Below are positions 35,464-43,953 of a stretch of 52,366 nt of DNA, one piece after another. The stretch spans positions 1 through 52,366 of the forward strand of contig RPRQ01000032.1 of NCBI GenBank assembly GCA_003818205.1. The letters are read 5' to 3'. The notes beneath the pieces were generated by a model. That model ran no database searches, was not told where the DNA came from, and worked only from the letters and a program-made list of their open reading frames with translations. Every line of letters starts with the position of its first letter. Within the stretch, counting starts at the first letter, position 1. Made by a program: the position numbers and the translations under genes. The DNA is from Bacteroidales bacterium (lineage in GTDB: Bacteria; Bacteroidota; Bacteroidia; Bacteroidales; Tenuifilaceae).

Positions 35464-37095
35464 ATGAAAACAAAAATATATCTTACCATTTTAATGGCTT
35501 TTGGTCTGTTTTCTTGTTCAGATCTAGAAGAAATGAACATTAACCCAGACAAGCCCTCTCCTGAATTAAACAAATATGATTATAGCCGTTCTAAAGTTTC
35601 AACACTTTTAAGGGCTGGTTCAACCTATAATGGAGCTCATATCTTTCAAAGGTTAAAAAGTCTTCATATAGATTTGTACTCTCAAATGTTGGATGAGGTT
35701 CCATCCGGTTGGACAAATACTCGAAACTATTTTTCAAACGATGGTTGGACAATCGATTATTGGAATATTATACCAAGTTGGATTTCATCATTGAATATAG
35801 TAATTAACCAAGGAAAGGATGATCCTGACAGGGTTAACTCAGTAGCTGTATCAAAAATATGGCGTGTGTATATACAAAGTCAAGCTTGTGACGTTTTTGG
35901 AGTTATGCCTTTTCCTAGCTATAAGCAAATTGTAGAGAACCCTCCATACGTATCAGTACAAGATCAATACCTTGAGTTTTTCACAGAACTTGATGAGGCT
36001 ATTAAAATGATTGACCCAGCAAAAGGTTTTTTGAACGGTAAGGAAGACATGATTTATGAAGGTGATATTACAAAATGGAAAAAATTTGCTAACTCTCTTC
36101 GACTTCGACTTGCACTCAGGGTGTCTGAAGTAAATCCTTCGCTTTGTGCTACTCAGGCTCAGGCAGCTATAGCTATAATAAATGGTGGAACTATGGAATC
36201 GTCTGGGGATGATGCAAAATGTCCACCTTCTAATAAAGGTTGGGGTCAGGATTACAACTACACACTTCTTTTTGGTTGGGGCGAAACTCAACATATGACC
36301 TCTTCATTTGAAAAACTGGTAACAAATATTGGTGGAATCGATTGGCCTTTAAGTGTGTCAGCAACCACCAAACCAGCCAAGATAGATCCAAGAGCTGTGG
36401 TTATGTTTGATCCTTCATCTAGTGGCATATGGAAAGGGGTTACTCCAGGGTTGCACCCCAATAATGTTAATCAGTCACCTAATGCGAAAACTGAGATTGC
36501 AATTCTTGGTGAGTTTATTGTTGGAAAACCTGCTGCAAGGAATATTTCAAGAGATTATGATTTAATGCTCTACGAAGAAGTATGTTTTCTAAAGGCAGAG
36601 GCAGCGCTAAGAGGTTTTGCAACAGGGAATGCTAAGACTGAGTATGAAGCGGGTATTCATGTGTCTTTTACTCGATGGGGTGTTAGCGGTGCAGAAGCTT
36701 ACATATTGTCAAATGATAAAAACACTGCTGGAACAAGCGCCAATTTTGATGATATTTCTGGGACAGGGAATACACAATTGGAGAAGATTATAACACAAAA
36801 GTACATATCACTTTTCCCCGATGTTTCTATTGAGGCTTGGAGTGATAAAAGACGATTGAATTTACCTCGATTTGATGTCTTAGCTTATCGCGATCCTTTA
36901 ATTTTTGGATCATTGCCATCAGATATTACTGACCCTCGGAGTTTTATAAAGAGAGTTAAAATACCTAATGCTGAATCAACCAATAATGCGGTTGAGTATG
37001 AGAAAGGTGTAATCCTAATGGGAACTGGAGGTGATAGAACTAGCACAAATCTTTGGTGGGATATTAATAAGAACTATTGTACTTCTGCAATCTAA
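35464..37095 (+). CDS. SusD/RagB-family nutrient-binding lipoprotein (SusD-like_2 type)
   Basis: A 543-residue lipoprotein with lipobox Cys18 (MAFGLFSC) and the NINPDKP start typical of the SusD-like_2 subfamily. TPR-type helices and substrate-loop segments follow, such as YDLMLYEEVCFLKAEAALRG and the FPDVSIEAWSDKRRLNLPRF near the C-terminus. It forms the lid of the SusC transporter upstream; the 17-base spacing shows an operon. A hairpin at 37155-37185 follows. Confidence 0.93.
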   Translation: MKTKIYLTILMAFGLFSCSDLEEMNINPDKPSPELNKYDYSRSKVSTLLRAGSTYNGAHIFQRLKSLHIDLYSQMLDEVPSGWTNTRNYFSNDGWTIDYWNIIPSWISSLNIVINQGKDDPDRVNSVAVSKIWRVYIQSQACDVFGVMPFPSYKQIVENPPYVSVQDQYLEFFTELDEAIKMIDPAKGFLNGKEDMIYEGDITKWKKFANSLRLRLALRVSEVNPSLCATQAQAAIAIINGGTMESSGDDAKCPPSNKGWGQDYNYTLLFGWGETQHMTSSFEKLVTNIGGIDWPLSVSATTKPAKIDPRAVVMFDPSSSGIWKGVTPGLHPNNVNQSPNAKTEIAILGEFIVGKPAARNISRDYDLMLYEEVCFLKAEAALRGFATGNAKTEYEAGIHVSFTRWGVSGAEAYILSNDKNTAGTSANFDDISGTGNTQLEKIITQKYISLFPDVSIEAWSDKRRLNLPRFDVLAYRDPLIFGSLPSDITDPRSFIKRVKIPNAESTNNAVEYEKGVILMGTGGDRTSTNLWWDINKNYCTSAI

Positions 37096-37154
37096 AGAGA
37101 AATGGGATAAGTTTAATCAATTCTTAGAGTATATTAATATTTTGTTTATGTAAG

Positions 37155-37185
37155 TAACCTCACAAGCGTTAAGCTTGTGAGGTTA
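37155..37185 (+). terminator. hairpin after susD
   Basis: TAACCTCACAAGC (37155-37167) pairs perfectly with GCTTGTGAGGTTA (37173-37185); the loop is GTTAA. AT-rich sequence follows. It may attenuate transcription between susD and the deaminase-like gene. Confidence 0.65.
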
Positions 37186-37226
37186 TAAAAAATAACACAT
37201 AGGTTATTATTGTTTTAAAGTATTTT

Positions 37227-39554
37227 ATGAACAATTACAATTTTTCCGCTGTTGAAAAGGCTTTCGTGAGAATATCTGGCATGGAAAAAACGAATACCAG
37301 AATACCCTACATCGCTGTGGATAATTTCCCTTTACTCGGGTTATTCACTGCGCTTAGGTTTCTCGAATGGGTTTCGGAAAACCCCAACGGGGTGATAAGC
37401 CTACCGACGGGCAAAACCCCAGAGCATTTTATTAAATGGACGCAGTTTCTGCTTAAAAACTGGAACGAGGAGAATGGAAAGAAAATTCTTGCCAAGTACG
37501 GTCTGTCCAGTAAAGAAAAACCTGTATTTTCGGGTTTGCACTTCGTGCAAATCGATGAGTTTTACCCCATCCGCTCGAAGCAGCAGAACAGCTTTTACCA
37601 TTATGTAAACCAATACTATATCAAAGGGTTTGGCTTAGATATCAGTAAATCGCTTCTAATCAACTGCGATGAGATAGCCCTACCCGATAAAAAGCATTTC
37701 ACCGATGTTTTCCCCAATAATCAGGTCGATTTATCGCTACGCTACCGTGAGGCAAAAACCTCTTTCGAGAATCTGCAGCAGCGAGCCATATTCGCCATCG
37801 ACGATTGGTGTACCGATTACGAATCGAAAATCAGAGCGAAAGGCGGAATAGGTTTCTTCCTCGGGGGTATTGGCCCCGATGGGCATATCGCTTTTAACAC
37901 CCGAGGTTCAGATCATCATTCTACCACCCGCCTAACGGCAACCAATTTTGAAACTCAGGCTGTTGCCGCATCCGATCTTGGGGGGATTGAAATCTCGCGT
38001 AACCGTCTGGTTATCACCATTGGGCTCGAAACCATTACCTACAACCCCGAAACCGTTGCTATAATCTTTGCGGCAGGAGAGGCAAAAGCGCCCATGGTCA
38101 AGAATGCCTTAGAATCAGAACCTTCAAACGTCTATCCGGCAACAGCATTGGGCAATCTGAGGAATGCTAGGTTTTATATTACAAATGGTGCCGCTGTGAT
38201 GCTCGACGATTGCATCGACAATTATTATAGAGCTGGCGAATGGTCGAACGAAAAAACTGAACGTGCAATAATCGATCTATGCAAAAGGATTGATAAATAC
38301 GGCCATCATCTAACGCTTGATGACCTCAGGGATGATAAATACTGCAAATTAATCCCCAACCTATCGTTGGATACGGTTAAACAGGTTGAGAAATCAATTA
38401 TTTCGAAATTATATGCTGGTATGGCCTCTGAAAACAATCAGATATACTACCATACCGGTCCACACCACGATGATATTATGCTTGGTATGCTACCGCATAT
38501 TCATCGTCTATTACGAAACGAGTCGAATAGAGCGCACTTCTCTATACTAACATCGGGCTTTACCGCTGTTACCAATAGTTTTATTAAGGATGCCCTTGAG
38601 GATACAAAAAAGTTCTTGGAGGGAGGCCTAATACAGATGATCGATTACCCCGATTTCTTTGTCGATGGGTATGAAAAGAAGTGGGATAAGGATGTATCGC
38701 ACTATCTGAATAAGGTTGCTTCTGGCGAACCCTACGAGCGCCGCCGAGGTCTTGCCCATAGAATTGTGCGGGCTATTGTTGAGGTATATGGGGTTAAGGA
38801 CAAAGCCAGCCTTAAAAAGAATATCGACGACATATTGACCCTTCTCTACAATAGCTACGATGGTGAGAAAAACCCGCCTAACATTCAGAAGCTGAAGGGG
38901 ATGCTCCGCGAATTCGAGGAGGAGCTGGTTTGGGCTCACTTTGGGATTCAGGTTGATAATGTACACCATTTAAGGTTAGGATTCTATACTGGCGATGTGT
39001 TCACCGAGCAGCCCAACAAGGAGCGCGATGTACTCCCAATTCTTGCCGAGCTGAAAGGGCTAAAGCCAACCGTGGTTAGCCTTGCATTCGATCCGGAGGG
39101 GAGTGGCCCCGATACCCATTATAAGGTATTACAGGCTATCGCTGAGGCGTTAAGGCTTTGGGGTAAGGAGGAGGATTTATCGAAGGTAAGGATTTGGGGT
39201 TACCGGAATGTTTGGTATAAGTTCCATCCTTCCGATGTGAATGTTATTGTTCCGGTATCGTTGAACGCAATGGCTACGCTCGACACCTCATTCACCAATT
39301 GCTACCTGAGTCAGGTAGATGCCTCGTTCCCCAGCTATCAGCTGGATGGCCGATTCAGCGATTTAACCAAACGAACATGGGTGGATCAGCTCAAATCGAT
39401 TCAGCTCCTCCTAGGGAAAAACTACTTCTACCTAAATGAAAGTCCGAGGGTTCGATCGAGCCATGGGTTGCTTTTCTTTAAAGAGATGACCGTGGAGGAG
39501 TTTTTGGGTTATGCACGCGATCTCGAAAAATCGATGGAAGGTATTGTTGTGTGA
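37227..39554 (+). CDS. NagB-like sugar-phosphate deaminase fused to LmbE/PIG-L domain
   Basis: A 775-residue fusion. Residues about 30-330 are a glucosamine-6-phosphate deaminase/6-phosphogluconolactonase domain: SLPTGKTP (phosphate loop), QIDEFYPI (Asp110), GGIGPDGHIAFNT (Asp218, His220) and ALGNLRNARF. The position equal to the catalytic Glu148 of E. coli NagB is Thr225. Residues about 405-690 are an LmbE/PIG-L deacetylase-like domain (HTGPHHDDIMLGML). NagB-LmbE fusions of about 650 residues are known in Bacteroidota; this is longer. It probably works on an amino-sugar phosphate supplied by SusCD and the ROK kinase. Because of the altered residue the precise reaction is uncertain. Confidence 0.8.
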   Translation: MNNYNFSAVEKAFVRISGMEKTNTRIPYIAVDNFPLLGLFTALRFLEWVSENPNGVISLPTGKTPEHFIKWTQFLLKNWNEENGKKILAKYGLSSKEKPVFSGLHFVQIDEFYPIRSKQQNSFYHYVNQYYIKGFGLDISKSLLINCDEIALPDKKHFTDVFPNNQVDLSLRYREAKTSFENLQQRAIFAIDDWCTDYESKIRAKGGIGFFLGGIGPDGHIAFNTRGSDHHSTTRLTATNFETQAVAASDLGGIEISRNRLVITIGLETITYNPETVAIIFAAGEAKAPMVKNALESEPSNVYPATALGNLRNARFYITNGAAVMLDDCIDNYYRAGEWSNEKTERAIIDLCKRIDKYGHHLTLDDLRDDKYCKLIPNLSLDTVKQVEKSIISKLYAGMASENNQIYYHTGPHHDDIMLGMLPHIHRLLRNESNRAHFSILTSGFTAVTNSFIKDALEDTKKFLEGGLIQMIDYPDFFVDGYEKKWDKDVSHYLNKVASGEPYERRRGLAHRIVRAIVEVYGVKDKASLKKNIDDILTLLYNSYDGEKNPPNIQKLKGMLREFEEELVWAHFGIQVDNVHHLRLGFYTGDVFTEQPNKERDVLPILAELKGLKPTVVSLAFDPEGSGPDTHYKVLQAIAEALRLWGKEEDLSKVRIWGYRNVWYKFHPSDVNVIVPVSLNAMATLDTSFTNCYLSQVDASFPSYQLDGRFSDLTKRTWVDQLKSIQLLLGKNYFYLNESPRVRSSHGLLFFKEMTVEEFLGYARDLEKSMEGIVV

Positions 39555-39597
39555 TAGAGGTTGAAGATTTTTAACGTTTTATGAACTATTTAGATAT

Positions 39598-40482
39598 ATG
39601 TTAAAGGATAAAATTATTGGAATTGATATAGGCGGAACAAAGATTTCAGCGGGGTTTATATCGGATAATGCCATAGTCAAAAGGGTTACAATTGATACTG
39701 AGGCGAATAAATCGCAGGATGAGATTATTCAGAATATTTTTACAGCTATCGATAGGGTGTGGCAGGCTGATGTGAAGGGCATTGGGGTTGGAGTACCCGG
39801 GCTTGTTGACCATGAGAATGGTATTGTGTATCATCTTCAGAATATCCCTTCATGGCAAGAGGTGAAATTAAAGGAGTACCTTGAGCTAAGGTACTTTGTC
39901 CCAACATTTATTAACAACGATGCGAGTTGCTTCGCCCTGGGCGAGAAGTACTTCGGGGTAGGACGAAGGTTTAGTAATTTTGTTGGAATAACGCTAGGAA
40001 CAGGGGTTGGTTCGGGGATTATAATCAACAATAAGCTCTATTCGGGTAGTTTCTCTGGAGCAGGAGAATTTGGCTCAATCCCATATAAGGATAGCAATTT
40101 TGAGAAATATTGTAGCGGTCAGTTCTTTGAGAGGTGCTATGGGGTAACCGGACAGGAAGCATTTCAGAAAGCGAATAAAGGGGATAAGAAAGCCCTTGAA
40201 ATATGGCATGAATTCGGGCAGAATTTGGGTGAGTTCATTCATGTTATCATGTTCTCGCTTGCCCCTGATGCCGTTGTTATCGGGGGCTCTATTAGCGCCG
40301 GATTTGGCCTGTTTAAGCAGTCCATGAACGAATCGATTAATCGGTTTCCCTTTGCAAAAGTGAAAAGCAAATTTAAGGTTGAGTGTTCGCAAAACCCCGA
40401 TATAGCAATAATGGGAGCGGGGGCGCTTTATTTCAACTCAATTTCTTTAATGGAGTGTAAATCAGTTTTAAGTGACAAATAG
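39598..40482 (+). CDS. ROK-family sugar kinase
   Basis: A 294-residue kinase with an intact phosphate-1 motif DIGGTK (residues 10-15), a FINNDASCFALGE catalytic region and GTGVGSGIIINNKLYSG. The zinc motif of ROK regulators is replaced by YCSGQFFER. It follows the NagB-like gene by 43 bases and ends with a terminator. It likely phosphorylates glucose, N-acetylglucosamine or a related hexose entering through SusCD. Its paralogue at 31016 is the regulator. Confidence 0.9.
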   Translation: MLKDKIIGIDIGGTKISAGFISDNAIVKRVTIDTEANKSQDEIIQNIFTAIDRVWQADVKGIGVGVPGLVDHENGIVYHLQNIPSWQEVKLKEYLELRYFVPTFINNDASCFALGEKYFGVGRRFSNFVGITLGTGVGSGIIINNKLYSGSFSGAGEFGSIPYKDSNFEKYCSGQFFERCYGVTGQEAFQKANKGDKKALEIWHEFGQNLGEFIHVIMFSLAPDAVVIGGSISAGFGLFKQSMNESINRFPFAKVKSKFKVECSQNPDIAIMGAGALYFNSISLMECKSVLSDK

Positions 40483-40540
40483 GGGTTATTTCTAAAATTG
40501 ATGTTTTTTTGTTTTAGTTTTTAGTTTAAGGTTAGTGATT

Positions 40541-40572
40541 AAAAAGGGTTACTCTTTCGAGTAGCCTTTTTT
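40541..40572 (+). terminator. Rho-independent terminator of the amino-sugar locus
   Basis: The stem AAAAAGGGTTACTC / GAGTAGCCTTTTTTT with loop TTTC, followed by a T-run, 60 bases after the kinase stop codon. Confidence 0.75.
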
Positions 40573-40699
40573 TACTGGTTTGTATCAATATTTAACCCCA
40601 TTAGCCTTGCAAATTACTTTGAGAAATCAAAATAATTAATCCCATTTATTGGGAAATATTAGAAATGCTAGGTCTTTTCATGTTTTGGCAGGCATTATT

Positions 40700-40767
40700 G
40701 GCTACGCTGAACTAGCTTCGCTGAGCTCTCCGGCAGCTGCCGGATCGATTCGCAAGCTCGGTTCCAT
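40700..40767 (-). repeat. dispersed repeat, inverse copy of the family at 82-206
   Basis: GAACTAGCTTCGCTGAGCTC (40709-40728) is the exact reverse complement of 187-206, and CTCCGGCAGCTGCCGGATCG follows at 40728-40747. The order of the two words is changed relative to the first copy. Confidence 0.75.
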
Positions 40768-40837
40768 TTCCCCCTGTAAAGTAAAATACTGATAATATAG
40801 CATTTAAATTGTTTCTAACGTCGAACGGAAGTTATTT

Positions 40838-41126
40838 AGGGTCTGCTGATTAAGTGTTAAAACACAGAAATATAAAATATTACAACAATTTTTTGTTGTG
40901 TAAGCGCAAGCATTTTTTATGTAAAAGCCTAAAATATGTGCACTTGTTATTCTAATTTTAATCCCGTAGGGATGACATTATGGTAGAAAATATAGATGGG
41001 AACAGATGAAATGCCGTAGGCATGACATTATTCTCTGTTCTATCTCCTTTATAATGTCGTCCCTACCCTCTGAAGTTTGTTTTTAATGGCTTCATAAACC
41101 TATTTATGACTTAATCAGCAGACCCT
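40838..41126. mobile_element. MITE-like element with perfect 18-19-bp terminal inverted repeats
   Basis: The left end AGGGTCTGCTGATTAAGT (40838-40855) has an exact reverse complement at 41109-41126; one further T/A pair extends it to 19 bp. ATTT flanks both sides (40834-40837 and 41127-41130) as a possible target duplication. The 289-bp body has no gene but carries two copies of a CCGTAGG(G/C)ATGACATTAT word (about 40964 and 41012) and its inverse near 41052. This pattern is typical of non-autonomous elements moved by a transposase supplied elsewhere. Confidence 0.75.
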
Positions 41127-41130
41127 ATTT

Positions 41131-41512
41131 AAGGTAAGAGCGGAAGCTGAGAGATTTTCTGAGAAAACGGCTTTGTCCGTAAAGCAGGTTTTTTCCGAAA
41201 AAAGTTTTTATGATGAGCTTGAGTGCCGTATCGGCATTTCCGATAGACGAAAAGGTGAAAAAGGAATATCAGCAGGCCAATACAAAACTTCCACAAAATA
41301 TCAACCGCACCGGCACCCTGTCGATGTCGATGAGCGTTAGCGTGGGGCTTTTTGAAAGAACTTGTAGCAAAAACTATTGCGATATTTGATTCCATTGAAG
41401 GCCAAACAAGGGAAGATGTCCGTTCTGGGCGAAAGCATGAAAGAAAAAAATGCCCAAAGAAACGCTACTGTATGAATTACAAACCTTTATGGCTTAAGTC
41501 AACGACTTTGCA
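41131..41512 (+). pseudogene. unidentified coding remnant
   Basis: Several open stretches switch frame here: VRAEAERFSEKTALSVKQVF at about 41135, MMSLSAVSAFPIDEKVKKEY at about 41211, and LKELVAKTIAIFDSIEGQ at about 41352. The composition is richer in G+C than the flanks and the stretches look like real protein in successive frames, which suggests a gene broken by frameshifts. I cannot name the family. The next gene ends at 41513 on the other strand. Confidence 0.35.
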
Positions 41513-42466
41513 TCATAAATAGCGAAACACTTTTTTCAATATTAATTCTCGATTAAATAGTTGTTCCTGAGCCTTTTCGAGCGATACTTCACGAAATCGA
41601 ACCCTGTCGCTTGGTTTAAGCTGCGCTACAAGGGTTAAATCGTTTGATATAAGATTAGCAAGTCTAGTATAACCACCCGTTGTTTGCCTATCGGCCATAA
41701 GGATTATGGGTTGACCGTTACCTGTGATTTGTATTGTCCCTATTGAAATACCCGCAGAAATAATATCTGCACCATTTGATTGGTGCTTGATCGTAGGCCC
41801 TGTTAACCGATATCCCATTCTATCGCTTTGATCGGATATGGCGTATTCAGATGTTAAGAAATTACGAATCCCCTCTGATCCAAAACTCCTAACTTCTGGC
41901 CCTGCAATTATCTGAACAATTTGGTTCGATTGATATTTAGGGATGAAATCTTTGGGGATTTCTATGCTTTTAATCTTTTTATTGATTGAACCTAAAGGTA
42001 GCTCATCACCTGTTTTTAAAGCCCTGCCCTCAAATCCACCAACTTTGGCTCGAAGGTAGGTTGAGCGGCTTTCCATTGTGATAGGAGTATCAATTCCACC
42101 ACCAAAGGCAATGTATGATCGGCATCCATAATTCAATCCTTCAAAACTTAACGTTTGACCTGCCTTAACCTCAATTGTTTTGTTTAGCTGAATGGTTTTT
42201 CCGTTTATTGATGGATTCATATCTGCACCGCAAATGGCAATGACCCCCTTGGAGGTAAATGATATTTCGGGTCCAGTCAAGGTTGTTTCCAGACAGGCAT
42301 CATTGGGATGATTCCCAACAAGCAGATTGGCTAGTCGAAGCGATAAGGAATCCATTGCACCCGAAACCGGCATGCCAAAGCGTTGATATCCATATCTACC
42401 AAAATCTTGAACGGTAGTTAATAACCCTGGTGAATGAATTATTATGGACGCCATAATTAAGTGCAA
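41513..42466 (-). CDS. pxpC: 5-oxoprolinase subunit C (PxpC)
   Basis: A 317-residue protein of the KipA/allophanate-hydrolase subunit 2 family. Typical features are SPGLLTTVQDFGRYGYQRFGMPVSGAMD near the start and DRMGYRLTGP and TIQITGNGQPIILMADRQTTGGY. With PxpA and PxpB it converts 5-oxoproline to glutamate using ATP. The given ATG overlaps pxpB by 10 bases; an ATG four codons in (42454) would abut it instead and may be the true start. Last gene of the pxp operon. Confidence 0.92.
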   Translation of the reverse strand: MHLIMASIIIHSPGLLTTVQDFGRYGYQRFGMPVSGAMDSLSLRLANLLVGNHPNDACLETTLTGPEISFTSKGVIAICGADMNPSINGKTIQLNKTIEVKAGQTLSFEGLNYGCRSYIAFGGGIDTPITMESRSTYLRAKVGGFEGRALKTGDELPLGSINKKIKSIEIPKDFIPKYQSNQIVQIIAGPEVRSFGSEGIRNFLTSEYAISDQSDRMGYRLTGPTIKHQSNGADIISAGISIGTIQITGNGQPIILMADRQTTGGYTRLANLISNDLTLVAQLKPSDRVRFREVSLEKAQEQLFNRELILKKVFRYL

Positions 42467-43194
42467 TTACTTTTTTCTAGTTTATATATTCCTTCCCGTA
42501 CTTCGTTTGTCATTCTTTTAAATTCATCGATTGAAACTGGAACGAATCGAATAAAATCGCCCGGCTGAATAAGAAATTCTGGTTTTCTTTCGGGGTCAAA
42601 TAGTTTTAACGGTGTTTGTCCGATTAGCTGCCAACCTCCTGGGCTTTCGATGGGGTAAATACCTGTTTGCTTATCGGCAATTCCAACTGCACCAGCAGGA
42701 ATTTTAATTCGCGGTGAATGTTTTCGAGGCGTTGCAATACGCGCATCCATACCTCCGAGGTAACAGAATCCTGGGGTGAAACCTAGCATATAGACCAAGT
42801 AGTTGGTTGAAGAATGGATTCCGATAACCTCATCAATGCTCAGGCTATTAAAATCTGCCACTTCGTTTAGGTCGGGTCCAAAATCATCACCGTAATAGAC
42901 TGGGATTTGAATAACCGATGATTCGGGAAGTTTAACGCTATCGATTTCTCTATCGATTAATCGCAGCCTATCAAGGAGTTTCCTGTATCCGATAATGAGA
43001 GGATCGTAGCATACCAACAGCTCATTGTAGGAGGGAATAAAATCAACCACGCCTTCAATCCTCTCCTGCTCTATTCGAACCAGCAGTTTCCGTATGGTTT
43101 GGTTTATTTCAGGGGAAATCTCATTGTCAACCTTAATAATGAAGGCTGAATCTCCCGATGGGATATATTTCAATATTTGGCTAGCTATTTCCAA
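42457..43194 (-). CDS. pxpB: 5-oxoprolinase subunit B (PxpB)
   Basis: A 245-residue KipI/allophanate-hydrolase subunit 1 family protein. Conserved IPVYYGDDFGPDL, YLVYMLGFTPGFCYLGGMD, RIATPRKHSPRIKIPAGAVGIA and TGIYPIESPGGWQLIGQTP are all present. It overlaps pxpA by 14 bases and pxpC by 10, so the subunits are made together. It acts as part of the cytosolic 5-oxoprolinase complex. Confidence 0.93.
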   Translation of the reverse strand: MEIASQILKYIPSGDSAFIIKVDNEISPEINQTIRKLLVRIEQERIEGVVDFIPSYNELLVCYDPLIIGYRKLLDRLRLIDREIDSVKLPESSVIQIPVYYGDDFGPDLNEVADFNSLSIDEVIGIHSSTNYLVYMLGFTPGFCYLGGMDARIATPRKHSPRIKIPAGAVGIADKQTGIYPIESPGGWQLIGQTPLKLFDPERKPEFLIQPGDFIRFVPVSIDEFKRMTNEVREGIYKLEKSNCT

Positions 43195-43942
43195 TTGATT
43201 TTAGGCTTATTCCATTAGACTTAAATGTTGAAACTAGATTTTCAGCAAAATGCAGAGCCATTTCATTATCTCCATGAATACAGATTGTATCTGCCTTGAT
43301 TGGAATGGTTTTACCTGTAATGGAAACTACATTTTTTTCATTAATCATACGTATTACTCGTTCGATAACCTGATTGGTGTCGTGTAGCACCGAGCCAGGA
43401 ATATCTCTCGAAACAAGGGTACCATTGTCATTATATGCCCTGTCGGCAAAAAACTCTGAGGCGAATGCAATATCTATCTCATTTGCAGCTCTCATCATTT
43501 CTGAGTTAGAAAGACCAACAAGTATAAGGGAGCTATCGATATCTTTAACGGCTTTTGCAATAATTTTAGCCATATCATAATCAGATGAAGCGCTATTATA
43601 AAGTGCTCCATGAGGTTTTACGTGTTGAAGTTTTGCCCCAAGCGCTTCGGTCATGCTTTTTAGCGCACCAACCTGATAAAGGATTACCGCTCTTAGCTCT
43701 TCATTGCGCATTTTCATTGGTCTTCGACCAAATCCTTCGATATCAGGGTAGGAGGGATGGGCACCAATACCAACCCCGTTCTGTATGGCAAGTTTAATTG
43801 TTTTTTCAATGGTTAGCGGATCACCAGCATGGAATCCACAGGCTATATTGGCGGAGGAAATGAATGGCATAATCGCTTCATCATTTCCAGCTTTGGATAA
43901 TCTGGTGCTTTCGCCCAAATCGCAATTTATATCAATTACCAA
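43181..43942 (-). CDS. pxpA: 5-oxoprolinase subunit A (PxpA, LamB/YcsF family)
   Basis: A 253-residue protein with the family start MVIDINCDLGEST, then SANIACGFHAGDP, GIGAHPSYPDIEGFGRR, VKPHGALYN and ICIHGDN. It is the subunit of 5-oxoprolinase that carries the LamB/YcsF TIM-like fold. It begins 11 bases after the Nramp-like gene, so transporter and enzyme share an operon. Confidence 0.94.
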   Translation of the reverse strand: MVIDINCDLGESTRLSKAGNDEAIMPFISSANIACGFHAGDPLTIEKTIKLAIQNGVGIGAHPSYPDIEGFGRRPMKMRNEELRAVILYQVGALKSMTEALGAKLQHVKPHGALYNSASSDYDMAKIIAKAVKDIDSSLILVGLSNSEMMRAANEIDIAFASEFFADRAYNDNGTLVSRDIPGSVLHDTNQVIERVIRMINEKNVVSITGKTIPIKADTICIHGDNEMALHFAENLVSTFKSNGISLKSIGNS

Positions 43943-43953
43943 ATTTATAAGTG

